12,681 nt of DNA, from NCBI GenBank assembly GCA_036526195.1, contig DATCYZ010000083.1, positions 1 through 12,681 of the forward strand, read 5' to 3'. The notes beneath the pieces were generated by a model. That model worked only from the letters and a program-made list of their open reading frames with translations. It made no database searches and was not told where the DNA came from. Origin of the DNA: DATCYZ01 sp036526195. Lineage in GTDB: Bacteria > Pseudomonadota > Gammaproteobacteria > Burkholderiales > SG8-39. The first letter of the stretch is position 1. Every line of letters starts with the position of its first letter. A program made the position numbers and the translations under genes. Of this stretch, positions 7,108-12,681 are shown piece after piece.

Positions 7108-7922
7108 TTCTGCTTTTCGACGATCAGCGTGTAGACGCGCCGGCTGTCCGCGCGCAGCACGTTGAAGCGGAACCCCGCGGCAAGCACCGTCTCGCCGCGC
7201 TTGGGCAGCCGGCCGAGCGCGGCAATCACCAGCCCGCCGACGGTGTCGTACTCGTCGTCCGGCAACGCGGTGTCGAAGGCGGCGTTGAAGTCGGCGATCT
7301 GCGTGAGCGCCTTCACGCGCCAGCGCCCGCCCGGCTCAACGAGGATGTTGTCGCTCGCCTCGTCGAAGTCGTATTCGTCCTCGATGTCGCCGACGATCTG
7401 CTCGAGCACGTCCTCGATGGTCACCAGTCCGGCGACGCCGCCGTACTCGTCGGCGACGATCGCCATGTGGTTTCGGCTGGCGCGGAACTCGCGCAACAGC
7501 ACGTTCAGGCGCTTGGATTCCGGCACGAACACCGCCGGGCGCAGCATCTCGCGCACGTTGAAGGATTCCTCGGCGTAGTGGCGCAGCAGGTCCTTGGCGA
7601 GCAGGATGCCGATCACGTCGTCGCGGTTCTGGTCGATGACCGGAAAGCGTGAGTGCGCGGTGGAGATGATCCCGGGAATGAAGTCTTCCACCTTCGAGCG
7701 GATGTCGATCACGTCCATCTGCGCGCGCGGGATCATGATGTCGCGCACCTGCATCTCCGACACCACCAGCGCGCCCTCGATGATCGAGAGCGCATCGGCG
7801 TCGAGCAGGTTGCGCTGGTGCGCCGAGCGCAGGAGGCGAATCAGCTGCTCGCGGTCTTCGGGCTCGCGCAGCAGGAATTCGGAGAGCCGCTCGAGCAGGC
7901 TCGGTCTTGAGGGGTCGTTCAT
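7104..7922 (-). CDS. corC: CorC/HlyC-family CBS-domain protein (Mg/Co homeostasis)
   Basis: This is a 272-aa soluble CorC-type protein. An N-terminal segment (about 8-58, LLERLSEFLLREPEDREQL) is followed by RDIMIPRAQM at 60-69 and two CBS domains (about 65-125 and 130-190). The second ends in DEYGGVAGLVTIEDVLEQIVGDI. A C-terminal CorC_HlyC domain (about 197-270, with DDEYDTVGGLV) completes it. The DUF21 membrane domain found in longer relatives is absent, as in E. coli CorC/YbeX, which is linked to magnesium/cobalt efflux and, with YbeY, to ribosome metabolism. CBS domains typically bind adenine nucleotides. The ATG at 7922 overlaps the ybeY stop as ATGA, and the stop overlaps the lnt start. 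Its position between ybeY and lnt is the classic proteobacterial order. The symbol follows family convention; transport itself is unproven for this type. Confidence 0.9.
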   Translation of the reverse strand: MNDPSRPSLLERLSEFLLREPEDREQLIRLLRSAHQRNLLDADALSIIEGALVVSEMQVRDIMIPRAQMDVIDIRSKVEDFIPGIISTAHSRFPVIDQNRDDVIGILLAKDLLRHYAEESFNVREMLRPAVFVPESKRLNVLLREFRASRNHMAIVADEYGGVAGLVTIEDVLEQIVGDIEDEYDFDEASDNILVEPGGRWRVKALTQIADFNAAFDTALPDDEYDTVGGLVIAALGRLPKRGETVLAAGFRFNVLRADSRRVYTLIVEKQK

Positions 7923-8404
7923 CGTCGGGGACGCGTGGATTCTACCGCGTACGGGTCGGCCACTCCGAGTTGTGCGAGTGTCCTGCGCTCGAGGCGCTCC
8001 ATGCGCAGCGCCTCGTCATGGCGCCGGTGGTCGTGGCCGCGCAGGTGGAGCATCGCGTGCACCACCATGTGCGCGTAGTGCGCGTCGAGTGATTTTCCCT
8101 GCGCGCGCGCCTCGCGCGCGATCACCGGATGGCACAGCACGATGTCGCCGCGCCAGGGCCGCCTGCCGTAGCAGAAGGTGAGCACGTTGGTGGCGGCATC
8201 GCGCTTTCTGTAGTCGCGGTTCAGGCGGCGCGCCTCGCGCGCGCCGACCACGCGCAGGGTCACTTCGGTGGCGCCGCGCGCCGCCGCGCCTGCCCAGGCG
8301 CGCAGTCGCGCGGGCGCGGGCACCGCGCGCGAGGCGCAGGCGCGTTGCACGGCGATCGCGACTTCAGTCGGCGCCTTTCGCCCGGTCGTTGCTTTCGTAG
8401 GCAT
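7919..8404 (-). CDS. ybeY: Endoribonuclease YbeY (16S rRNA maturation)
   Basis: YbeY is a zinc-dependent endoribonuclease involved in 16S rRNA 3'-end processing and 70S ribosome quality control. The protein is 161 aa. The zinc site is the family motif HX3HX5H, here HAMLHLRGHDH with His116, His120 and His126; the usual Tyr before Asp is replaced by His124. Upstream, ARRLNRDYRKRDAATNVLTF (58-77) is the second conserved block, containing the conserved Arg and the NVLSF-like strand. The ATG at 8404 is the only good start before the conserved region. It lies 41 bases inside the end of phoH, has no clear Shine-Dalgarno sequence, and adds about 13 residues relative to shorter homologues. The stop overlaps corC as ATGA. 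The pairing with phoH is conserved in many bacteria. Confidence 0.93.
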   Translation of the reverse strand: MPTKATTGRKAPTEVAIAVQRACASRAVPAPARLRAWAGAAARGATEVTLRVVGAREARRLNRDYRKRDAATNVLTFCYGRRPWRGDIVLCHPVIAREARAQGKSLDAHYAHMVVHAMLHLRGHDHRRHDEALRMERLERRTLAQLGVADPYAVESTRPRR

Positions 8405-9338
8405 CGATGATGCGCGCCACCAGCGGGTGGCGCACGACGTCCTTGGCGCTGAACTCGGTGAAGGCGATGCCGCGCACCGTCGCGAGGATGCGCCGCGCCT
8501 CGATCAGGCCGCTTTTCTGTCCGCGCGCAAGGTCGATCTGCGTCACGTCCCCGGTCACCACGGCCTTCGCGCCGAAGCCGATGCGCGTGAGGAACATCTT
8601 CATCTGCTCGGGCGTGGTGTTCTGCGCCTCGTCCAGGATGATGAAGGCCTGGTTCAGCGTGCGCCCGCGCATGTAGGCGAGCGGCGCGAGTTCGATGGTG
8701 CCGCGCTCGAGCAGGTGCCCGGTCTTCTCGAAGCCCATCAGGTCGTAGAGGGCGTCGTACAGCGGCCGCAGGTAGGGGTCGACTTTCTGCGCGAGGTCGC
8801 CGGGCAGGAAGCCCAGGCGCTCGCCCGCCTCGACGGCGGGTCGCACCAGCACGATGCGCTTGACCGCGTCGCGCTCGAGGGCGTCCACCGCGCAGGCCAC
8901 CGCGAGGAAGGTCTTGCCGGTGCCGGCGGGACCGATGCCGAAGGTGACATCGTGCGCGAGGATGTTGGCGATGTACTCGTTCTGGTGCGGGGTGCGGCCG
9001 TGCAGGTCGCGCCGCCGCGTCAGCAACTGCGGGCCGCCGTCCGCCGGGGTGCCGCGTCCCTGCGTGATCTCGGCCAGCCCCAGCTGCACGTCGTCGATTG
9101 ACAGGTCCTCCTCGGCGCGCGCGTAGAAGCTTTCGATGGCGAGCGCCGCCTGCCGCGCCTGCTCGGGGGCGCCGCGCAGGGTGAACTGGCCGCCGCGGCG
9201 CCGGATCGAGACATCGAGCGCCGACTCGATCTGCCGCAGGTTCGCGTCCAGCGGCCCGCACAGGCGCGCAAGGCGCGGGTTGTCCAGCGGCTCGAGCCGC
9301 ACGCGGACCGGGCGGTCTGCTTCGGCGCCCGCGCTCAC
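8364..9338 (-). CDS. ybeZ: PhoH-like ATPase (YbeZ)
   Basis: This is a cytosolic P-loop ATPase of the PhoH family, 324 aa, implicated through its partner YbeY in RNA metabolism; its precise reaction is not established. The N-terminal KH-like segment (about 10-75, with LCGPLDANLRQIESAL) precedes the ATPase core. Walker A is GPAGTGKT at 136-143 and Walker B is AFIILDEAQN at 231-240, with Asp236 and Glu237. TPHQNEYI before the P-loop and GFLPGDLAQKVDPYLRPLYD (176-195) are also family marks. GDVTQIDL serves as the sensor-like block. The start is GTG at 9338 and overlaps the miaB stop as GTGA, with AGGAAG inside the last miaB codons as a Shine-Dalgarno candidate. The 3' end overlaps ybeY by 41 bases. 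Also called phoH in many annotations. Confidence 0.93.
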   Translation of the reverse strand: MSAGAEADRPVRVRLEPLDNPRLARLCGPLDANLRQIESALDVSIRRRGGQFTLRGAPEQARQAALAIESFYARAEEDLSIDDVQLGLAEITQGRGTPADGGPQLLTRRRDLHGRTPHQNEYIANILAHDVTFGIGPAGTGKTFLAVACAVDALERDAVKRIVLVRPAVEAGERLGFLPGDLAQKVDPYLRPLYDALYDLMGFEKTGHLLERGTIELAPLAYMRGRTLNQAFIILDEAQNTTPEQMKMFLTRIGFGAKAVVTGDVTQIDLARGQKSGLIEARRILATVRGIAFTEFSAKDVVRHPLVARIIDAYESNDRAKGAD

Positions 9339-10675
9339 TGCAGGGCGGCTTCCTGCACCAGCACCTCGCCGCGCAGCGAATGCGCGAGCACCGACACGAT
9401 GCGCACGTCGACGAAGCGGCCGATGAGCCGCTGCGGTCCCGCGAAGTTCACCGTGTGGTGGCTGCTGCTGCGTCCGCTGAGCTCGCCGGGATTGCGCCGC
9501 GCGGGACCTTCGACCAGCACGCGCTGCACGCTGCCGAGCATCGATTCGCGGATTGTCGCGGCATTCGCCTCGATCACCGCCAGCAGGCGCTGCAGGCGCT
9601 CGCGCTTTTCCGCCTCCGGCACGGGGTCCTCGAGCGATGCGGCCGGGGTGCCGGGGCGCGGGCTGTAGAGGAAGCAGAACGAGTCATCGAAGCCGATCTC
9701 GCGCGCGAAGGCGAGCGTCGCCTCGAAGTCGGCCGCGGTCTCGCCGGGAAAGCCGACGATGAAATCCGAGGACAGGCTCAGCCCGGGGCGCGCCGCGCGC
9801 AGTCGCCGGGCGATCGAGCGGTACTCGAGCGCGGTGTAGCCGCGCTTCATCGCCGCGAGCACGCGGTCCGCGCCGGATTGCACCGGCAGGTGCACGTGCG
9901 CGGCTAGCGTTTCCAGTCGCGCGTGCGCATCGACCAGCCGCTGCGTGAACTCGCGCGGGTGCGAAGTGGTGTAGCGGATGCGGCCGATGCCTTCGACTTC
10001 GGCGACATAGCCGAGCAGCGCGGCGAAATCCGCCTCGACGCCTTCGATCGTGCCGCGCCAGGCATTGACGTTCTGGCCGAGCAGGGTGACCTCGGCGACG
10101 CCCTGCGCCGCGAGCGCGGCGACTTCGGCGATCACGTCGTCGAAGGGGCGCGAGACTTCCGGCCCGCGCGTGTAGGGCACCACGCAGAAGGTGCAATACT
10201 TGCTGCAGCCCTCCATGATCGAGACGAAGGCCGTCGGGCCGCTGACGCGCGGCGCCGGCAGGTGGTCGAACTTCTCGATTTCCGGGAAGCGGATGTCGAC
10301 CTGCGGCCGGCCGCTTGCGCGGCGCTTCGCGAGCAGTTCCGGCAGCCGGTGCAGCGTCTGGGGGCCGAACACCACGTCGACGAAGGGTGCGCGCTCGACG
10401 ATGGCTTCGCCTTCCTGGCTGGCGACGCAGCCGCCGACCGCGATCATCATCCCGGGGCGCGCGGCCTTCAGCGCGCGAAAGCGCCCGAGGTCGGCAAACA
10501 CCTTTTCGGCTGCCTTTTCGCGCACCGAGCAGGTGTTGAGCACGATCAGGTCGGCGTCCTCGGCCTGGTCGGTGCGCTCGAGGCCGTCTGCCGCGGCCAG
10601 GGCATCGGCCATGCGGTCCGAGTCGTAGACGTTCATCTGGCACCCGAAGGTGCGAATGTGGAACTTGCCGGCCAT
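9335..10675 (-). CDS. miaB: tRNA-2-methylthio-N6-dimethylallyladenosine synthase
   Basis: MiaB is a radical-SAM methylthiotransferase that converts i6A37 to ms2i6A37 in tRNAs reading codons that begin with U. The protein is 446 aa, within the family range. The N-terminal UPF0004 domain holds the auxiliary [4Fe-4S] cluster ligands Cys12 (TFGCQMN), Cys49 (LNTCSVR) and Cys83 (VGGCVA). The radical-SAM cluster motif CX3CX2C is CSKYCTFC at 157-164, followed by VPYTRGPEVSR. LLGQNVNAW at about 218-226 is also typical of the family. A TRAM domain (about 376-440) ends the protein. The ATG at 10675 is 16 bases after the stop of the small secreted protein gene, so the two are probably cotranscribed. Its stop overlaps phoH. 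The FGCQMN and LNTCSVR signatures favour MiaB over RimO or MtaB. Confidence 0.96.
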   Translation of the reverse strand: MAGKFHIRTFGCQMNVYDSDRMADALAAADGLERTDQAEDADLIVLNTCSVREKAAEKVFADLGRFRALKAARPGMMIAVGGCVASQEGEAIVERAPFVDVVFGPQTLHRLPELLAKRRASGRPQVDIRFPEIEKFDHLPAPRVSGPTAFVSIMEGCSKYCTFCVVPYTRGPEVSRPFDDVIAEVAALAAQGVAEVTLLGQNVNAWRGTIEGVEADFAALLGYVAEVEGIGRIRYTTSHPREFTQRLVDAHARLETLAAHVHLPVQSGADRVLAAMKRGYTALEYRSIARRLRAARPGLSLSSDFIVGFPGETAADFEATLAFAREIGFDDSFCFLYSPRPGTPAASLEDPVPEAEKRERLQRLLAVIEANAATIRESMLGSVQRVLVEGPARRNPGELSGRSSSHHTVNFAGPQRLIGRFVDVRIVSVLAHSLRGEVLVQEAALQ

Positions 10676-10691
10676 GGGGCGCGTGCCGCGC

Positions 10692-11042
10692 TCAGTTCCC
10701 GCGGTCGGGCCGGGCGGCTTCCTGCGGGCTCAGGATCCACACGCCGCTCACATGGTTCTGGGCGTCGAGCAGGTAGCGCACGATGACGCGACCGGGCAGC
10801 GCGCCCGGCAGCACGATGCGGTTGTCCGGATCGCGGATCTGGGCGCCCGAGGCGAGCGGCACCGCGGCGCCGTCGATCTCGACCACCATGCCCTGCAGGT
10901 GCCGCAGTTCGCCGCGCTTGGCCTTCGGCGGGATCGGCCGCAGCTGCGCCAGCGCGTCGGCGACCCCGCCGGCCGTCAGGCCCAGGGCGAGGACGAGAAC
11001 CAGGAATCGGAGGGCGCTGCGCAGGGTCGGGTTCGGATGCAT
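10692..11042 (-). CDS. Conserved small secreted protein of unknown function
   Basis: This is a 116-aa protein that I do not recognise by function. The N-terminus has a basic start and a hydrophobic core (about 9-26, LRFLVLVLALGLTAGG). It ends in ADALA-QLRP, which reads as a signal peptide cleaved near residue 32, so the mature chain of about 84 residues should be periplasmic. The mature part has LRPIPPKAKRGEL, an extended segment around VEIDGAAVPLASGAQIRDPDNR that suggests a small beta domain, and ends VSGVWILSPQEA. I recall similar proteins beside miaB or tRNA genes in other betaproteobacteria, but cannot name a family. I chose the ATG at 11042 because GGGGAG lies seven bases upstream and a signal peptide follows. 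The longer open frame would begin inside the tRNA gene. It is the first protein gene of the minus-strand array, 16 bases before miaB. Confidence 0.75.
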   Translation of the reverse strand: MHPNPTLRSALRFLVLVLALGLTAGGVADALAQLRPIPPKAKRGELRHLQGMVVEIDGAAVPLASGAQIRDPDNRIVLPGALPGRVIVRYLLDAQNHVSGVWILSPQEAARPDRGN

Positions 11043-11070
11043 CGGGTGTCTCCCCGGGGAACGAGGGCCT

Positions 11071-11076
11071 ATTGTA
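11071..11076 (-). promoter_or_regulatory. Candidate -10 element for the small secreted protein gene and miaB
   Basis: On the minus strand this reads TACAAT, five of six matches to the sigma-70 -10 consensus. It lies between the tRNA gene and the small secreted protein gene, 28 bases before the ATG at 11042. The -35 region at 16-18 bases is weak (GTGCTT or similar). It may drive the whole minus-strand array, or transcription may simply read through from the tRNA promoter. Confidence 0.3.
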
Positions 11077-11106
11077 GGCGGCGCGTCCCGGGAAGCACGA
11101 ATAGGG

Positions 11107-11183
11107 TGGTGGCGAATCCGTGATTCGAACACGGGACCCACGGATTATGATTCCGTCGCTCTAACCAGCTGAGCTAATTCGCC
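11107..11183 (-). tRNA. tRNA-Met (CAT anticodon), elongator type
   Basis: A full cloverleaf reads on the minus strand. The acceptor stem is GGCGAAT/ATTCGCC, the D arm is GCTC-AGCTGGTTA-GAGC, and the anticodon stem is ACGGA/TCCGT with loop ATCATAA (anticodon CAT). The variable loop is GGGTC, the T arm is CCGTG-TTCGAAT-CACGG, then A73 and an encoded CCA. All stems pair perfectly and the length is 77 with CCA. G1-C72 is paired and the anticodon stem lacks three consecutive G-C pairs, so it is not the initiator. CAT could also be tRNA-Ile2 (lysidine-modified). The overall sequence resembles elongator Met, which I prefer. It is divergent from the UbiH-like gene; no clear promoter was found for it. 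Confidence 0.95.
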
Positions 11184-11354
11184 AATCTGCAAAAACCGCA
11201 AACTGCAAGAACCGGGCCTGCGCGAACGCGAGGGTGCCGTGCACAGGCTGCGGGGCCGGCATTTTCGCCCCCGTCCGGGGATCGGTCAAGGCGCGTGATC
11301 GGGTGGCGGGGCGGCTGCCCGGGCCTTACGCGGGGGCTTCTGCGGGCCCGCCGT

Positions 11355-11360
11355 TAGAAT
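11355..11360 (+). promoter_or_regulatory. Candidate -10 element placing the UbiH-like transcript start at its ATG
   Basis: TAGAAT matches the -10 consensus at five of six positions and ends six bases before the ATG at 11367. Transcription starting about seven bases downstream would begin on the A of the start codon. No Shine-Dalgarno sequence and no good -35 hexamer are visible, because the upstream sequence is nearly pure G and C. The rest of the 183-base gap back to the tRNA holds nothing else I can support. Confidence 0.4.
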
Positions 11361-11366
11361 GCGGGC

Positions 11367-12533
11367 ATGAATTTCGACGTCGCCGTGATCGGGGCAGGCC
11401 TCGTGGGAACCGCTTTTGCGCGCGCCGCGCGCGGTCTGTCGGTCGCACTGCTGGCGAGCGCGCCGCACGCGCCCGGGGCGCGCCCGCAGGGCGCAGCGCT
11501 CGATTCGCGCCTGTACGCGATCAGTCCGGCAAACGCCGCGTTCCTTTCGGGGCTTGGTGTCTGGCAGCGGATGGCGCCTTCGCGCCTCGCGCCGGTGCAC
11601 GCGATGCGCGTCTTCGGCGACGACGGCCGCGCGATGCTCGAGTTCGATGCCTATCGCACCGGCGTGTCGGAGCTCGCCTGGATCGTCGAGGAGGCCGAAC
11701 TCCTGTCCGCGCTCTGGCAGGGGATCGAGGGCTGCGAGACCGTGACCGTGCTGCACGAAGCGCACTGCACCGACCTGGACATCGGCGCGGATGCCGCGCG
11801 AGTGCAACTCGCCGACGGCCGCACATTGAGCGCCGCGCTGGTTGCGGGCGCCGACGGCGCGAACTCCTTCGTGCGCGCGCGGGCCGGACTGGACGCGCGC
11901 CCCGAGCCCTACGGCCAGACCGCCGTGGTGGCGAACTTCGATTGCGAACGGCCGCACCAGGGCACCGCGTTTCAGTGGTTCCAGGGCGATGCCGTGCTCG
12001 CCTTGCTGCCCCTGCCGGGCAACCGGGTGTCCATGGTGTGGTCCCTGCCCGAGGGGCTGGCCGAACACCGCATGGGGCTGGACGCCGACGCCCTGTGCGC
12101 CGAGGTGCGGAGGGCGTCGCAGGGCGTGCTTGGCGCGCTTACCCTGGTTACGCCGGCGCGCGGCTTTGCGCTGCGCCGGCTGCGCCTGCCGCGCATCATT
12201 GCGCCGCGGGTTGCGCTGCTCGGTGACGCTGCGCACGTGGTGCATCCGCTTGCTGGGCAGGGCGCGAACCTCGGTTTCCAGGACGCGCGCGAACTTGCCG
12301 CCGTGCTGTCGGGGCGCCCGCCGCAGGGCGATGCGGGCGACCATGCGTTGTTGCGGCGCTACGCACGCGCACGCGCCGAGCCCGTGTTCGCCATGGACGC
12401 CACGGTGCACGGCCTGCAGCAGCTGTTCGGCGCCCGTAACGGCGTGCTCGCCTCGCTTCGGAATACCGGGCTGCAACTTGTCGATCGCCTGCCTGTCGTA
12501 AAGAACCTGCTCATGCGTCACGCCATCGGCTGA
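11367..12533 (+). CDS. UbiH/UbiF/VisC/COQ6-family FAD-dependent ubiquinone-biosynthesis hydroxylase
   Basis: This is a 388-aa class A flavin monooxygenase that should hydroxylate the ring of a ubiquinone precursor at the inner face of the membrane. The dinucleotide-binding motif GAGLVG lies at 9-14. SRLYAISPANAAFL (47-60) is the family's second block. GADGANS at 161-167 is the DG motif that contacts FAD and NADPH. GDAAHVVHPLAGQGANLGFQ at 286-305 is the GD motif, essentially the UbiH/UbiF signature. The length equals the E. coli enzymes (about 390). Which ring position it modifies (UbiH, UbiF or UbiI type) cannot be read from sequence, so no symbol is given. The ATG at 11367 has no Shine-Dalgarno sequence, but a -10-like TAGAAT sits just upstream, suggesting a leaderless message. 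dsbC follows 19 bases after the stop and may be cotranscribed. Confidence 0.92.
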   Translation: MNFDVAVIGAGLVGTAFARAARGLSVALLASAPHAPGARPQGAALDSRLYAISPANAAFLSGLGVWQRMAPSRLAPVHAMRVFGDDGRAMLEFDAYRTGVSELAWIVEEAELLSALWQGIEGCETVTVLHEAHCTDLDIGADAARVQLADGRTLSAALVAGADGANSFVRARAGLDARPEPYGQTAVVANFDCERPHQGTAFQWFQGDAVLALLPLPGNRVSMVWSLPEGLAEHRMGLDADALCAEVRRASQGVLGALTLVTPARGFALRRLRLPRIIAPRVALLGDAAHVVHPLAGQGANLGFQDARELAAVLSGRPPQGDAGDHALLRRYARARAEPVFAMDATVHGLQQLFGARNGVLASLRNTGLQLVDRLPVVKNLLMRHAIG

Positions 12534-12552
12534 CGCGCTTCGTGGAGAAATG

Positions 12553-12681
12553 ATGATCCGTTCCGCCGTCGCCGCATTGATGCTCGTGTTCTCGCTGTCC
12601 GCCGTCGCGGACGAAAAGGCCATCCGTCGCGTGGTCGAGGAGAAAATGGCGGGCTCGAAAATCGAGTCGATACAGCCCGCG
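12553..12681 (+). CDS. dsbC: Thiol:disulfide interchange protein DsbC, N-terminal part only
   Basis: The first 43 codons of a gene cut by the window end. It begins MIRSAVAALMLVFSLSAVA, a signal peptide with probable cleavage after SAVA. DEKAIRRVVEEKMAGSKIES follows, which resembles the N-terminal dimerisation domain of the periplasmic disulfide isomerase DsbC. The catalytic CXXC thioredoxin domain lies beyond the window, so the call rests on this short stretch and on the neighbouring UbiH-like gene, a pairing I recall from other betaproteobacteria. There are two adjacent ATGs. I chose the second (12553) because GGAG at 12544-12547 is five bases away, against two for the one at 12550. A related DsbC/DsbG-like protein is the main alternative. 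Confidence 0.75.
   Translation, partial: MIRSAVAALMLVFSLSAVADEKAIRRVVEEKMAGSKIESIQPA

Noticed and set aside
11107..11183. Initiator tRNA-Met
   Set aside because: Position 1 is paired with 72 (G-C), and the anticodon stem lacks the three consecutive G-C pairs of initiators.
11286..12623. A 445-codon minus-strand frame opposite the UbiH-like gene
   Set aside because: It is a shadow of a well-supported flavin monooxygenase; no domain, no ribosome-binding site, low-complexity Arg/Ala/His-rich translation.

Overview
This window looks like a high-GC core-chromosome segment from a betaproteobacterium (Burkholderiales in the broad sense; I cannot place it lower). The evidence is the gene order miaB-phoH-ybeY-corC-lnt-glyQ-glyS-gmhB-plsC, the tRNA-Met/UbiH-like/dsbC neighbourhood, the two-subunit (alpha2beta2-type) glycyl-tRNA synthetase, and GC-driven shadow reading frames opposite nearly every gene. 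All assignments come from reading protein motifs; no database search was run.

Layout. Positions 1-78 are a perfect, loopless palindrome at the very edge of the window, followed by about 90 bases with no gene but with two strong hairpins. From 167 to 11042 everything is on the minus strand and reads right to left as one tightly packed array: a small secreted protein of unknown function, miaB, phoH, ybeY, corC, lnt, glyQ, glyS, gmhB, plsC, a YgjP/DUF45-type zinc hydrolase and gloA. Most junctions are stop/start overlaps (ATGA or GTGA) or near-abutting. The exceptions are a 16-base gap before miaB, a 51-base gap between lnt and glyQ that holds a -10-like TAAAAT, and the glyS-gmhB junction. An elongator tRNA-Met (CAT, CCA encoded) lies on the minus strand at 11107-11183. 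On the plus strand, a UbiH/UbiF-family hydroxylase (11367-12533) is followed by the first 43 codons of dsbC, cut by the window end.

How the genes work together. The array mixes translation and RNA maturation (MiaB tRNA methylthiolation, YbeY 16S processing, PhoH ATPase, glycyl-tRNA synthetase) with envelope building (Lnt lipoprotein acylation, GmhB heptose for LPS, PlsC phospholipid synthesis, CorC ion homeostasis). It ends with a probable metallohydrolase and methylglyoxal detoxification. This is mostly a housekeeping region; I see no defence system, prophage or CRISPR.

Two things stand out. (1) Between glyS and gmhB, three 26-base tandem units each carry a Shine-Dalgarno sequence and a start codon. 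They form a chain of three 9-codon mini-ORFs, each overlapping the next by four bases, which links the glyS stop to the gmhB GTG start. (2) Lnt has Thr where its catalytic Lys is expected, while the other two catalytic residues are intact. The edge palindrome is also notable but may be an assembly-graph signature.
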